61,768 bases of DNA from Schlesneria sp. (GCA_028291515.1 JAQGHU010000038.1:1-61768); one strand, 5' to 3'. Counted from the first letter of the stretch, positions 36,458 to 45,820 are shown. A program made the numbers and translations. Notes: generated by a model from the sequence alone, not told the origin.

Positions 36458-37426
36458 CTATCGTGCTTGAGCAGACCGTGCAGCTCGTTTTCTGGTTCGG
36501 CTCAGCCTGTAGGTGGACTTGCCAGTCCACTCCAACATCTGGAATAGTGCGGCTGATGTGCGGGGGAACTGTCGAGGTGGCCGCGACCAATATCCTGTCG
36601 GAAGCGTAGGAGCCCGTCGGTTACGATCGCGGTCGAGAACCACCTCGGCGAACACGATACCGGGTTGCTCTGCCAACTGGTCGCAGACGATTCCGTCGGA
36701 ATTGCAAATCGTCGAATGGCCCACGTAGTGGAATCGCAATCGGATGAGTGGCACGCCCGGGATTGGCGACCAGTTATCCTCGCCCGCGGCCTTATTCACC
36801 AGCACCGTGGGGACGCCGAAAGCGCTCGCATAGAATTCAGCGAGTCCGCGCAGCAAGGGGCCATGATCGCCGAGAAGCGTCAAGGGTCCCAGCGTGATGT
36901 TGGGCGCCGAGTGTGGCATCAGCAGCAGATCGATTTGCTCCTGGTTGACCCGGCGCATGAACCGGGAGGTGCGGTTGTCGTGGCAGATGCCGATTCCAAT
37001 GCGACCGAGTTCCGTGTCGATCACCTTGGGCCCTGAGCACCCTTGGAAGTACCAGCCTTCGAAGCCGGGCAGCGACTCTTTTCGGACTCGGCCGGCGACA
37101 GTTCCGTTGGGTCCCACCAGGCTGAAAGTATTAAAGAAGTGATCGCCGCTGACCTCCAGGAATGACGCCCCAATGTACATGCGATGTTGGCGAGCCATGC
37201 GTGCCAGCCACAGTTCGGTCGGGCCGCCAACTGGCTCAGCCATCTTCCAGAGCGACGAATGATAGACATAGCCTGGTGCCAGAAACTCGGGGCAAAGCAC
37301 CAGCTCGGCTCCACGCTCAGCAGCGCCCGCCACTAACGCTTCGGTACGCTGCAAGTTCCCTTCAAAGTCGAGATTCCGGCTCTCGACCTGTATTCCGGCA
37401 ACTTTGAGTCTCCTAAGAGCGCTCAT
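36458..37426 (-). CDS. Carbon-nitrogen hydrolase (nitrilase superfamily)
   Basis: From the ATG at 37426 the protein is 322 residues. The catalytic triad is visible: Glu in LVLCPEFLAP at about 47, Lys in RVRKESLPGF at 116, and Cys in GIGICHDNR at 148. The usual nitrilase beta-alpha pattern begins LKVAGIQVESRNLDF. The Asn after Cys-His-Asp, rather than the more common Cys-Tyr-Asp, hints at a less usual branch. It probably hydrolyses an amide or N-carbamoyl bond in the cytoplasm. It has no adjacent metabolic gene to suggest a substrate. An upstream in-frame extension to 37474 is less likely. Confidence 0.9.
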   Translation of the reverse strand: MSALRRLKVAGIQVESRNLDFEGNLQRTEALVAGAAERGAELVLCPEFLAPGYVYHSSLWKMAEPVGGPTELWLARMARQHRMYIGASFLEVSGDHFFNTFSLVGPNGTVAGRVRKESLPGFEGWYFQGCSGPKVIDTELGRIGIGICHDNRTSRFMRRVNQEQIDLLLMPHSAPNITLGPLTLLGDHGPLLRGLAEFYASAFGVPTVLVNKAAGEDNWSPIPGVPLIRLRFHYVGHSTICNSDGIVCDQLAEQPGIVFAEVVLDRDRNRRAPTLPTGYWSRPPRQFPRTSAALFQMLEWTGKSTYRLSRTRKRAARSAQAR

Positions 37427-37821
37427 CGGCGAATCACTTGAACGTTGAGAATGGAACCAAAGGACCGTGCGCAATTCTGCTCGCGAGACAGTGTTCGTGA
37501 TTGGGAGGGCGAGGCTCCTGCCGAGCCGCGCATGTCGATGGACTCACAATCACATGCGCGGCTCGGCAGGAGCCTCGCCCTCCCAAAAGCAACTCGCGCA
37601 CGGTCAGTTAGATGAAATCGAATGTCAATGCATGTGGACATAGACACTATTGCCTTCAAGTTAGCAGTTTTTCGAATACGAATGCCATTGGAAACTCGAT
37701 GCCACATCAACCTCCTGCGCCTCGCCCAGTCACCGAATCGCAGTGAGACTATCCCAAATCATTGAGCCAAGTCACAATAGCGAGTACCAATCTGTGAACC
37801 TCGTACCGAGAGCCCCTTCTG
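37427..37821. other. Intergenic region with the family RD inverted repeat
   Basis: A gap between the nitrilase (minus) and glycosidase-like (plus) genes that should carry two divergent promoters. Besides the palindrome at 37501-37586 I see no features. Confidence 0.4.
37501..37586. repeat. Perfect 34-base inverted repeat (family RD)
   Basis: TTGGGAGGGCGAGGCTCCTG then CCGAGCCGCGCATG at 37501-37534 is repeated exactly in reverse complement at 37553-37586, with an 18-base loop. As RNA or single-stranded DNA it would form a very stable hairpin. Related but degenerate copies are at 30521-30603 and 44345-44381. Confidence 0.85.
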
Positions 37822-40491
37822 ATGCGAAGACATCTCACCCTGTGTGGCCTGACGCTGTTGATGGCGTCGTCCGCATTTGCCGAATCCATTTGGATTGAAG
37901 GTGAAAAGCCGACGAAATCGACAATGAATCGACATCCCTGGTGGTATGACCAAGTGAAGAAGGAGCATCTTTCGGGTGGGGATTGGATCAGCAATTTCGA
38001 TCAGAAGAAGCCGGGCGAGGCGGAATATGCGGTGACCGCTGGCGAGGCTGGCAAGTATGAATTCTGGGTGCGGGCGAACCCGACGCTGGCGAAGCTGTCG
38101 TATCGGTTGAACTCTGGGGAATGGCAGGCGATCGACTTGGAGAAGACGGCTCGTGATGCGACTAATATCGCAGGTGACGGGAAACCGGATCTGCGGTTCA
38201 TTGCGTGGATGAAGGTGGGGAGTGTCGATCTGAAGAAGGGCGCCAATACTGTTGCCTTTCGGATGCACGGAGACAACAGCAATCACGGTGGGCTGGATTG
38301 CTTTGTGTTGTCGACAACGCCATTCACGCCGCGGGGGATCTTGAAACCGGGCGATGCGGCGAAGGGGGCGGCCTCGTCCGAAGCGGACTGGTTCGCGTTT
38401 GATCCGTCGGCAGATACGTTCGACGCCGCATCGGTCATTGATCTGCGGTCGCTCAATGAAAAGGTCGCGGGAGAACAGGGATTTATTGCGAGTCGCGATG
38501 GACAGTTTGTGCATAGTCAAACGGGGAAAGCGGTCCGTTTCTGGGCCGTGAATGGGCCTCATGCGAAGTCAGTCGACGAGTTGAAACGCGAAGCTCGGCA
38601 ACTGGCGAAGTACGGTGTGAACCTGGTTCGTCTGCATGGCCCGATGTTCGACAAGCGGGGCGAAATTGATCCGGCTCGCATTCAGCGAGCGTTTGATGTC
38701 GTGGAAGCGATGAAGGCGGAAGGGATTTACACTCACTTCTCGATCTACTTCCCGCTGTGGTTCGATCCCCCGGCGGACCTCGACTGGATGCCGGGATACG
38801 ATGGTAAGACGCATGCCTTCGCGACGCTGTACTTTCATCCCAAGTTCCAGGAGAAGTATCGCAGTTGGTGGCAGGCCCTGTTGACGACGCCCAGTCCCAC
38901 CACTGGCAAGAAGCTGATCGATGATCCGGCGGTCTTCGGAGCTGAACTGGTTAACGAAGATTCGCTGTTCTTCTGGACCTTTAATGACAAGAACATTCCG
39001 GACCCTCAACTGCGGGCGATGGAATCTCGATTCGGGGAGTGGTTGAAGAGTCGATATGGCTCCATTGAGAAGGCATTCGCTGCCTGGAAGTCGCAACCCA
39101 TTCCGCGCGATGTGGCCAACGAAGGGCGCGTGGCGTTTCGTCCGCTGTGGAATGTCGCGCATGATCGAACCGCGCGCGATCAAGATACGGCGCGATTCCT
39201 GGTCGAAACACAAAAGCGATTTTACGACGAGTCCACCAAGTACTTGCGCGACCTGGGATTCAAGGGCCAGATCACCGCCTCGAACTGGGTGACGGCCAGT
39301 CCCGAGGTGTTTGGTCCGCTCGAGAAATACTCGTATAGCGGAGGTGACTTCATTGATCGGCACGGCTATTTCGGCTGCCGGAACGAAGGTGATAATGCCG
39401 AGTGGTCCATTCGCGACGGACATACGTATCTCGATCGCAGTGCTTTGAAGTTCGACAGTGAAGAACCTGGCAAACCAGCCTCGTTCGTGCATCCGGGGAT
39501 GGACGTTCACTACGACGATAAACCGTCGATGATTTCGGAGACCACCTGGAACAGGCCGAATCGATATCGCGGTGAGGCTCCGCTGTACCTCGCGACATTT
39601 GGCGCCCTGCAGGACAGTGACAGCATCGTTCACTTTGCCAAAGATGGGGTCGACTGGTCTGTGAAGCCGGGGTACTTCATGCAACCGTGGACGCTGACCG
39701 CGCCGACTCAGTTCGGGCAGTTTCCGGCGGCGGCGTTGATTTATCGGCGCGGTTTGGTCACGCCGGGCGAAGTCATGGCGGATCTGACGTTGCGTATCGA
39801 AGATCTGTTGAAGCTGCAAGGGACGCCGTTGCCTCAGGATGCCGCGTTTGATGAGTTGCGATTGAAGGACGTTCCGGCAGGGACCGCGTTGAAGCCAGGG
39901 CAGCGGATTGATCCGCTAGTGCACTATGTCGGTCGCACGCACGTGGCATTCTCGACCGATGCCAAAGCGAAGACGAAGTTGCAGCCACTTTCTTCACTGG
40001 TGGATCACAAGAAGAAAACGGTGACCAGTAGCACGCATGAGCTGAAGCTGGATTGGGGTCTGGGGGTGCTGACGATTAACTCGGCGTCGGCTCAAGGGGC
40101 CAGTGGAGATCTGAAGGCGGCGAAAGAGATTGCACTGAAGGATGTGACGATCAAGGTCCCGCTGGATCTGGCTCATGTGATCCTGGTGAGCCTCGACGAG
40201 CAACCGATTGCGAAGTCGCAGCGAATGCTGCTACAGGTGATGACGGAAGAAAAGGCGACCGGATTCAAAGCGGAATCGCTGGGTGATCATCGGCGGCGCA
40301 TTACGGCGATCGGAGAGAATCCTTGGCTGGTGCGAAAGCTGGAGGGACAGGTGCAGTTTAAGCGAGCTGATGCCGCGAAGTTGAAGGTGACGTCTCTGGA
40401 TCAATTCGGGGGACGGACTTCGAACACGCAGGAGGGGGGCGTCGTGCGTCTGCAGGCTGACATGCTGTATTATCTGATCGAAGCACCGTGA
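37822..40491 (+). CDS. Secreted clan GH-A glycoside hydrolase-like protein
   Basis: An 889-residue protein with a signal peptide (MRRHLTLCGLTLLMASSAFA). A carbohydrate-binding-like domain occupies about 21-165 (IWIEGEKPTK at its start, AGKYEFWVRANPTLAKLSYR later). The TIM barrel covers about 225-660: YGVNLVRLHGPMFD near the start, AELVNEDSLFF with the probable acid/base Glu at 379, and MISETTWN with the probable nucleophile Glu at 573, the spacing expected of clan A. The C-terminal 200 residues form a beta-rich region. Polysaccharide substrate unknown. It is followed by a small gene whose frame overlaps its stop. Confidence 0.85.
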   Translation: MRRHLTLCGLTLLMASSAFAESIWIEGEKPTKSTMNRHPWWYDQVKKEHLSGGDWISNFDQKKPGEAEYAVTAGEAGKYEFWVRANPTLAKLSYRLNSGEWQAIDLEKTARDATNIAGDGKPDLRFIAWMKVGSVDLKKGANTVAFRMHGDNSNHGGLDCFVLSTTPFTPRGILKPGDAAKGAASSEADWFAFDPSADTFDAASVIDLRSLNEKVAGEQGFIASRDGQFVHSQTGKAVRFWAVNGPHAKSVDELKREARQLAKYGVNLVRLHGPMFDKRGEIDPARIQRAFDVVEAMKAEGIYTHFSIYFPLWFDPPADLDWMPGYDGKTHAFATLYFHPKFQEKYRSWWQALLTTPSPTTGKKLIDDPAVFGAELVNEDSLFFWTFNDKNIPDPQLRAMESRFGEWLKSRYGSIEKAFAAWKSQPIPRDVANEGRVAFRPLWNVAHDRTARDQDTARFLVETQKRFYDESTKYLRDLGFKGQITASNWVTASPEVFGPLEKYSYSGGDFIDRHGYFGCRNEGDNAEWSIRDGHTYLDRSALKFDSEEPGKPASFVHPGMDVHYDDKPSMISETTWNRPNRYRGEAPLYLATFGALQDSDSIVHFAKDGVDWSVKPGYFMQPWTLTAPTQFGQFPAAALIYRRGLVTPGEVMADLTLRIEDLLKLQGTPLPQDAAFDELRLKDVPAGTALKPGQRIDPLVHYVGRTHVAFSTDAKAKTKLQPLSSLVDHKKKTVTSSTHELKLDWGLGVLTINSASAQGASGDLKAAKEIALKDVTIKVPLDLAHVILVSLDEQPIAKSQRMLLQVMTEEKATGFKAESLGDHRRRITAIGENPWLVRKLEGQVQFKRADAAKLKVTSLDQFGGRTSNTQEGGVVRLQADMLYYLIEAP

Positions 40492-40505
40492 TTCTAAACC
40501 TACCT

Positions 40506-41003
40506 ATGCACAGCTTCTTCCATAGTTGGCGACGAAAGATGGGATGCGTGATGCTGCTGATGGCGGTAATTATCGCCTGTGCGTGGGGTCGGAGTTATGT
40601 AGTTATGGATACGATCACGATTCCCGTCGGAGAGAACCAATCGCATTTTCTGATTTCGTTCAATGGCAGATTCAATTGGGCCAGCATCACGGGCCGACGC
40701 CCGGGATTTCGCAAATTATCGTGGACATGGAACAGCGAGCGTTTGTCTGGCAATGACAAGAGCTGGACATCTCAACACTCATTGACTGACCATTGGGAGT
40801 ACTGTGGATTCGGCGTCTGGGAATGGCGATTGCGAGACGCCTTTCGTCGGATGTTGGTGATCCCCTATTGGCCGATTGTTCTTTCTCTGACTCTGGTCTC
40901 CGCTTCCCTGATTCTCCGGAAGCCACGAAAGTGCGTCTCCGAGGTGAATAGCGACGTCGACACAAGCGCGGAGAAGAACTCGATGATCGCTGCGCGGGTC
41001 TAA
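40506..41003 (+). CDS. Two-helix membrane protein of unknown function
   Basis: From the ATG at 40506 the protein is 165 residues; an earlier GTG at 40488 overlaps the upstream stop. A membrane helix lies near residues 13-27 (MGCVMLLMAVIIACAWGRS), an exported region of about 85 residues with conserved aromatics (WTWNSERLSG, HWEYCGFGVWEWRLRD) follows, then a second helix (YWPIVLSLTLVSASLILRKP) and a hydrophilic tail. Proteins of this layout with the YWPIV...LRKP ending are common in planctomycetes, with no known role. A family RB repeat begins at the base after the stop. Confidence 0.7.
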   Translation: MHSFFHSWRRKMGCVMLLMAVIIACAWGRSYVVMDTITIPVGENQSHFLISFNGRFNWASITGRRPGFRKLSWTWNSERLSGNDKSWTSQHSLTDHWEYCGFGVWEWRLRDAFRRMLVIPYWPIVLSLTLVSASLILRKPRKCVSEVNSDVDTSAEKNSMIAARV

Positions 41004-41099
41004 AGGACCGGCCCTACAGGCCTCAGGGGTTATTAATGGGGATTCGTTCCGGGGCCGAAGGGCCCCGGCTGGGTAAAGTTCCGGCCCCTTGGGCCTGAT
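41004..41099 (+). repeat. G+C-rich palindromic repeat family RB, copy 2
   Basis: AGGACCGGCCCTACAGGCCT, a variable middle, then TTCCGGGGCCGAAGGGCCCC and GGCTGGGTAAAGTTCCGGCC. It begins right after the stop codon of the two-helix membrane protein gene. Confidence 0.8.
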
Positions 41100-41125
41100 G
41101 ATAGGGCCAGTACTGGCCTGCGGAC

Positions 41126-41353
41126 TTACCATCGAAGGGGATGAATGATTCCCGCAGCCAATAAGCCGCCGAGGATCGCTACGGCAAGCAACAGACCGCG
41201 CAGGATCCAGAGCGCACGGACAGCGCCGAATTGCTGCACCAGTCGCTGTCCCTTTGTCGTCTGGGCCAGGAACCATTGCTCCTGAAACAGGATCATCAGG
41301 CTGGCCAGAACGATGGCGATTCCCATCGCCAGATCCTGCGACAACTTCCACAT
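41126..41353 (-). CDS. Small membrane protein
   Basis: From the ATG at 41353 (AGGA upstream) the protein is 75 residues; a TTG at 41374 would add seven. Two hydrophobic segments are seen: LAMGIAIVLASLMILFQEQW and a second at LWILRGLLLAVAILGGLLAA. It is divergent from the transglutaminase gene and may share the promoter region between them. No family recognised. Confidence 0.6.
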   Translation of the reverse strand: MWKLSQDLAMGIAIVLASLMILFQEQWFLAQTTKGQRLVQQFGAVRALWILRGLLLAVAILGGLLAAGIIHPLRW

Positions 41354-41497
41354 AGCAATCGAATCCTGGTTCAAGCAGCGGAAACAGGATTTGAGGCGAC
41401 TTACAGTGGTCGGCAGGCCATCAAAATTCCGCGGAGCAAGTTTCTATGCACTGGATGTTAGAAACACGAATGTTGGTTCGCAACCGGTCCTCATTGG

Positions 41498-43906
41498 ATG
41501 ACAGCCCACCCCCAAAAAGAGTACGCTGTTTGCGGACACAACTCCGTCAGGGCCAAATGTATGGGACTTGCCACTGTCTTCAAGTTGAGCGTTTATGTCT
41601 TAACCGGCTTTGTGGGCCTGGCGTTGGGTCTGGCCGAGTACGGTCCCATCCCTTTCATTTCGTTGCCGATCACGGTCTTTGCTTACTGGTGGTGTGAGAC
41701 AGGAACCAAAAGCGACGGGTCCCATCGAGGCGTCTCCGACACCGCCGCTATCGGCTGGGGGATTGCCGCCTTGGGGGCTGCCACAATCGAGTTTTTCTCC
41801 GAGAGCCAGGAGGGAAAGCTGCTGGCTGGAATCCATCTGGTCGTTTACCTGACGTGGATTGTGCTGCTTCAGAAAAAGACGATCTATCGTTATTGGCTGC
41901 TGATGGCACTGGGGATCATGCACATCGCGGTTGGATCAGTCCTCACCAATTCCACCTGGTATGGACTGTGCATGGTTGTCTATTTGTTTGGAAGCATTTG
42001 GACTCTGTCCGTCTTTTCCCTGTATCGCGTGGCGCAAGAATTCTCGGAGTCGACGGCACATCACCAGGTGGTGGCTGCCAAAACAGTGTTGCGCGGTTAC
42101 GCATTCAACTCGATCCGGTTCGAAGATGATGCTCACTGGATTTCGATGCGTCTGGTGAGCGGTACGTTGTTCACGTCGTTTGCAGGCTTGTTCGTTGGCA
42201 TCGTATTTTTCGCATTGATCCCTCGGGTTTGGGTGGGGTCAGCACTGGGGATTTCGGATGATTCTTTGCCCGCAGCCATGCGGGGGCGAATCACCGGTCA
42301 GGCGACAGAAATTCGTTTGGGGGATATTGGCCCCATTCTGGAAAGCAACGATCCTGTCCTGACCATGCGCCTGTTCGACAATCAGACCAATCGTCCCATG
42401 AACGCACTCGCGTATGCCGAGTCAATCGGCATGCGCGAACCGCTCTTTCGCGGTGCTGTGATGACTGAGTATGTCTCGGGACGCTGGCGCCCAGAACGCG
42501 CGACTCACACGACGCCGCTGCTACCCCCCGCACCGGACCCAGCGATGGGTCGATTGACGGTCCGGCAGGAAATCCACTTGGACCGAAGTGGAGCAGAAAT
42601 GCTGCTTTGCCTGGGACAACCCGTCGCGATGCGCAATCCGGACGACTACCGTTGCGGGCGGTTCCAGATCTCCAACAACCTGATCGTTCGTCGCGACATG
42701 TTCAAGACGCTTCCCGGAGCGTTCGAGTACATTGCTTATACTCCGCTACCGGGGCCTCACTACGAGCCGGGGATGATCGCGTCCCCCTCAGAAATGGTCG
42801 TCTATCGAATCGGCCAGTATCTGAAGCGATGCACGGAGGTTTCAGAATCGTTGGATCGGTTAAAAGCCTTCACTCGCCAACTGGTGGAAGAAGCCGAGCA
42901 GAAGGCCGGCAATAAGTTCACCGACGAGCAGAAGGCTCAGTTTATTGAAGCGTACCTGCGGAACTCCGGCCAATTCACGTACTCGCTGGACGCGCAGCCG
43001 GTTGACGCGGACTCGGACCCGGTGGAAGACTTTGTTTTCCGCCGAAGAGCTGGTCACTGCCAGTATTTCGCCTCTGCTTTGGCCTTGATGTTACGCTCCG
43101 TTGGCATTCCGACACGGCTGGCCGCGGGGTTCAAAGGTGGGGAAGAACTTCCAGGTGGCGAACTGAGCGTCGAGAAGAGGTTTGCACACGTTTGGGTTGA
43201 AGCGTGGATCGAAAATCGAAAGTGGGTCACTTACGACGCCACTCCTGAAGACGCACGGGCCGAAGGCGTGACCGCTGTGGGATCGAAGCGGAACTTCTTC
43301 ACTTCGATCACGTCGAAACTAGCGGGCATTTGGGAGTCCAATGTGTTGGACATCTCCTACGAACGCCAGGACGACATGATCTACGAACCTCTCAGACAGT
43401 TTCTGAGATCCATCGTGCAGTTTGCTCGCGATTTCTGGAACTCGCCGCGAGCGAGCGTGATCGGGATTCTGGCCTTTATGGCCGACCCCAGAAACTGGCT
43501 CACCATTCCTGGTGGTCTCACTTTGGCGGGACTGGCCGGGCTGCTGATCTTAATGCGTCGCAAGTCGTCTTGGATTCAATTCCGTTGGAGAAAGAAAGCT
43601 CTACAAACAGAAGATAGCCAGCGTTCTCGGATCGAGTTCTACGAACGGTTTGTCCGGTTGATGAAACGCCAAGGCCGCCAAAGAGGCCTCTCGCAAACGC
43701 AGGGCGAGTTTGTCGATGAAAGTGCCGACGCATTGTCGACTCAACTTGAAGATACTTCACTTCCAGAACGTCTGAAGTCCATCAGCGACTCGTTCTACGT
43801 CATTCGGTTCGGTGACAGCGAATTGACGGACTTTGAAAAGCAAAGGCTCGACGAACTTCTCACGCGGCTCGAACAGACGATGGAGTCCGCCACACAACCT
43901 GCATGA
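41498..43906 (+). CDS. tgpA: TgpA-type transmembrane transglutaminase-like protein (DUF3488)
   Basis: An 802-residue protein. The N-terminal part has about six to seven membrane helices (about 30-250), as in TgpA. A large exported region follows. The transglutaminase core carries the catalytic Cys in RRRAGHCQYFAS at 521, His in RFAHVWVEAW at 564 and Asp in TYDATPED at 580. A final helix (WLTIPGGLTLAGLAGLLIL) near 675 and a cytoplasmic tail end it. TgpA proteins usually sit with a MoxR ATPase and a DUF58 protein; here MoxR is 14 kb away and DUF58 is absent. The reaction would be protein crosslinking or amide cleavage in the envelope; the target is unknown. Confidence 0.92.
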   Translation: MTAHPQKEYAVCGHNSVRAKCMGLATVFKLSVYVLTGFVGLALGLAEYGPIPFISLPITVFAYWWCETGTKSDGSHRGVSDTAAIGWGIAALGAATIEFFSESQEGKLLAGIHLVVYLTWIVLLQKKTIYRYWLLMALGIMHIAVGSVLTNSTWYGLCMVVYLFGSIWTLSVFSLYRVAQEFSESTAHHQVVAAKTVLRGYAFNSIRFEDDAHWISMRLVSGTLFTSFAGLFVGIVFFALIPRVWVGSALGISDDSLPAAMRGRITGQATEIRLGDIGPILESNDPVLTMRLFDNQTNRPMNALAYAESIGMREPLFRGAVMTEYVSGRWRPERATHTTPLLPPAPDPAMGRLTVRQEIHLDRSGAEMLLCLGQPVAMRNPDDYRCGRFQISNNLIVRRDMFKTLPGAFEYIAYTPLPGPHYEPGMIASPSEMVVYRIGQYLKRCTEVSESLDRLKAFTRQLVEEAEQKAGNKFTDEQKAQFIEAYLRNSGQFTYSLDAQPVDADSDPVEDFVFRRRAGHCQYFASALALMLRSVGIPTRLAAGFKGGEELPGGELSVEKRFAHVWVEAWIENRKWVTYDATPEDARAEGVTAVGSKRNFFTSITSKLAGIWESNVLDISYERQDDMIYEPLRQFLRSIVQFARDFWNSPRASVIGILAFMADPRNWLTIPGGLTLAGLAGLLILMRRKSSWIQFRWRKKALQTEDSQRSRIEFYERFVRLMKRQGRQRGLSQTQGEFVDESADALSTQLEDTSLPERLKSISDSFYVIRFGDSELTDFEKQRLDELLTRLEQTMESATQPA

Positions 43907-43918
43907 GCTGGATCACGA

Positions 43919-44296
43919 TCACGGCGTCAGCCCGAATGTCTCGCGGAGAAGCTCGGGCAGCGACGCAGAAAACTTGCTGCGCGGCAGCACCTTGTCGAAC
44001 CCGGCGGCTCGGGCCGATTCCAACCGCTCGACATCCACGTGCGAACCGAAGCCGATCACCGTCGGTCGCGGCTGAAGATTCAGGTATTCCATCACGATGA
44101 CGGGTGAACAATCGAGACAGCTCAAATCCACGAACACGGCGCGCGGCTGCGACTCGACAACTTTCGTCCACAGATGCTCGACAGACCCCAAGGTCTCGAA
44201 TTTCAGTCCCAACGCTGATGCGGTCCCAGTCACTTTGCTGGTGAACATTAAGTCACGCGTGAGCAGCAGCCCATCCAAGTAAACACGGTCCGTCAA
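43919..44296 (-). CDS. Response-regulator receiver-like protein
   Basis: A 125-residue protein from the TTG at 44296 (MTDRVYLDGLLLTRDLMFT), preceded by TGGAGACAGTCAG, a good ribosome binding site. It is alternating beta/alpha of the receiver type: AVFVDLSCLDCSPV near the centre with the phosphoacceptor-like Asp, PTVIGFGSHVDVERLESARA, GFDKVLPRSKF with the conserved Lys, and LPELLRETF at the end. There is no output domain, so it resembles a stand-alone CheY-like protein. The N-terminal DD pair of true receivers is not seen, so phosphorylation is uncertain. No sensor kinase is nearby. Confidence 0.7.
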   Translation of the reverse strand: MTDRVYLDGLLLTRDLMFTSKVTGTASALGLKFETLGSVEHLWTKVVESQPRAVFVDLSCLDCSPVIVMEYLNLQPRPTVIGFGSHVDVERLESARAAGFDKVLPRSKFSASLPELLRETFGLTP

Positions 44297-44344
44297 CTGA
44301 CTGTCTCCAGCACTGAATGAGCGTATGCAACGATCGTTGTTTTG

Positions 44345-44424
44345 GGTTTGGCAGGAGCTTCGCCGCTTCGCCCTCCCAAAGGAGAAGACACGGCCTTGTC
44401 GAAGATTCCAAAACCGTGGCACCC
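44345..44424 (+). repeat. Partial RD repeat joined to RA repeat copy 4
   Basis: 44345-44381 (TTTGGCAGGAGCTTCGCCGC, then TTCGCCCTCCCAAAG) matches one arm of family RD. 44386-44424 reads AAGACACGGCCTTGTCGAAG, ATTCCAAAACCGTGGCACCC, a good copy of family RA. The two lie end to end upstream of the minus-strand receiver-like gene. Confidence 0.65.
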
Positions 44425-44449
44425 CACGCGGACGGCCCATTCGCCCACC

Positions 44450-44839
44450 TCAGCAAGGGCTGCGGTGGAAGTGAACATGCTTCCAGCCGGCGTCTTTCTT
44501 TTCCCAGACGCGGGTTTCCATGGCGGCCGTGGAGACGGGGGCACCGCTGCCGTCGAGCTTTTGGACGACGCGCACGTAGGACACGACCGCTGTGTTTCCC
44601 ATCAGGCGCACGTGTGGCGACGCGATTGTCGATTGCTTGGCTGGCTTCGTCGGCGACGACGGAAGATCGAAGTAGAACTTATGAAATGGCAGTCCCGCCA
44701 CGACCTGGCCCAAGGCTTCGGGCTCGAAGCAGGTAATCGATTCGTCGCACAACGATTCGTATGTCTTCCAATCGCCAGCATCAATCGAAGTCAACAGTTT
44801 TCGGCTGAGCGACAACAATTCTTGTTCAACACCTGACAT
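44450..44839 (-). CDS. CaMKII-association-domain-like (SnoaL-fold) protein
   Basis: A 129-residue protein. It opens MSGVEQELLSLSRKLLTSID then GDWKTYESLCDESITCFEPEALGQ, the cone-shaped SnoaL-like fold of the calmodulin-kinase-II association family in bacteria. FHKFYFDLPS, then the strands NTAVVSYVRVVQKLD and TRVWEKKDAGWKHVHFHRS complete the domain. These small soluble proteins oligomerise and may bind small ligands; no catalytic role is established. The start is 39 bases from the FHA gene's stop on the same strand, so they are probably one operon. Confidence 0.88.
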   Translation of the reverse strand: MSGVEQELLSLSRKLLTSIDAGDWKTYESLCDESITCFEPEALGQVVAGLPFHKFYFDLPSSPTKPAKQSTIASPHVRLMGNTAVVSYVRVVQKLDGSGAPVSTAAMETRVWEKKDAGWKHVHFHRSPC

Positions 44840-44878
44840 CGACGGAAGCTCCTTGTCCGGGCAATGCTGCCTGGCCGG

Positions 44879-45820
44879 TTATTGTTGGAACTGAGACAGA
44901 AAATCATCAAAGCCACCTTCTGACGGGGCCTCTTCCTCTGCGTTTTCTTCGACTTCGACGGGATCTGCCGCGATCGCTGGTTCGTCGACGACTTCGGCGA
45001 CGGCTTCGACCGTGGGCAAAAATACGCCAGGTGTCGCGACGGCGCTTTGATCCGCGGCCGCATCAGTCGCTGGTTTGACTTTGCGCCCGAACATCGAAAA
45101 TAAAGATTTCAGCCCCCCCTTTTTGGCGGGCGCTTCGGGGACTGCGGCTTCCTCTTCAGGCTCGGTTTCTGGAAGCGTTTCCTGAAACATGAACATCGTG
45201 TCTTCGGACGATGCTTCCGGTGCCTGTTGAGTTTCCGGGAAGCTGGTTCCAGGCTCTAACTCGACTGTGTCGCCTGGAGCAGCCTGTGAGATTGGCTGCG
45301 CAAACAATTCCTGAGGAGGGGCGAACTCGGCTGGTGCCACTCCTGCGGCAATGACAGGAGCAACCGCGACTGCGACGACTTGGGCGACGGCGACAGGAGT
45401 TGCCACAGGAGGTGGCGGCACTGCAATCGAACTGACATCGACGTGTGAAATGACTTCCGTCGGGGGAAGCTCTGGCTGCGGGGGAACACCTGTTCGCGAC
45501 AAAACCATCGTGGCACTTGTGGATGCCACGTAGTCGATCTGAAATTCGGCGGGGCCGACGATCAAGCGGGCTCCGGGGGCAATCGCGATCGGCTGATGCG
45601 GCGGTATCAGTTGGCCATCAACCAGTGTTCCGTTGGCACTTCCCAGATCTTCCACGAAGACAGAATCCGCTCCCAAGGTGATCCGGCAATGATTGCGGCT
45701 GACCTGACTGGAGGCGATCTTGAGATTGCACTCGGTGCTACGGCCGATGAGTGTCACAGGCAGCAGTTTTACATGCTTGACACTGGCCTTGTCGTGCAGA
45801 ACCTTGAGCCGAGCCTGCAT
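44879..45820 (-). CDS. FHA-domain protein with acidic linker
   Basis: A 313-residue protein. The forkhead-associated domain covers about 1-110: GRSTECNLKI at 26-35, VSRNHCRI at 40-47 with the phosphothreonine-contacting Ser, and LGSANGTLVDG at 59-69 with the conserved Asn. The rest is low-complexity, rich in Pro, Val, Ala and Glu (APEASSEDTMFMF, AEVVDEPAIAADP), ending in SEGGFDDFLSQFQQ, and is probably disordered. It should read threonine phosphorylation by a Ser/Thr kinase, but none is encoded in this window. It is transcribed with the small SnoaL-fold gene downstream. Confidence 0.88.
   Translation of the reverse strand: MQARLKVLHDKASVKHVKLLPVTLIGRSTECNLKIASSQVSRNHCRITLGADSVFVEDLGSANGTLVDGQLIPPHQPIAIAPGARLIVGPAEFQIDYVASTSATMVLSRTGVPPQPELPPTEVISHVDVSSIAVPPPPVATPVAVAQVVAVAVAPVIAAGVAPAEFAPPQELFAQPISQAAPGDTVELEPGTSFPETQQAPEASSEDTMFMFQETLPETEPEEEAAVPEAPAKKGGLKSLFSMFGRKVKPATDAAADQSAVATPGVFLPTVEAVAEVVDEPAIAADPVEVEENAEEEAPSEGGFDDFLSQFQQ

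Noticed and set aside
38569-39819. Minus-strand 416-codon frame opposite the glycosidase-like gene
   Set aside because: Shadow frame; the plus strand shows a signal peptide and two catalytic glutamates.
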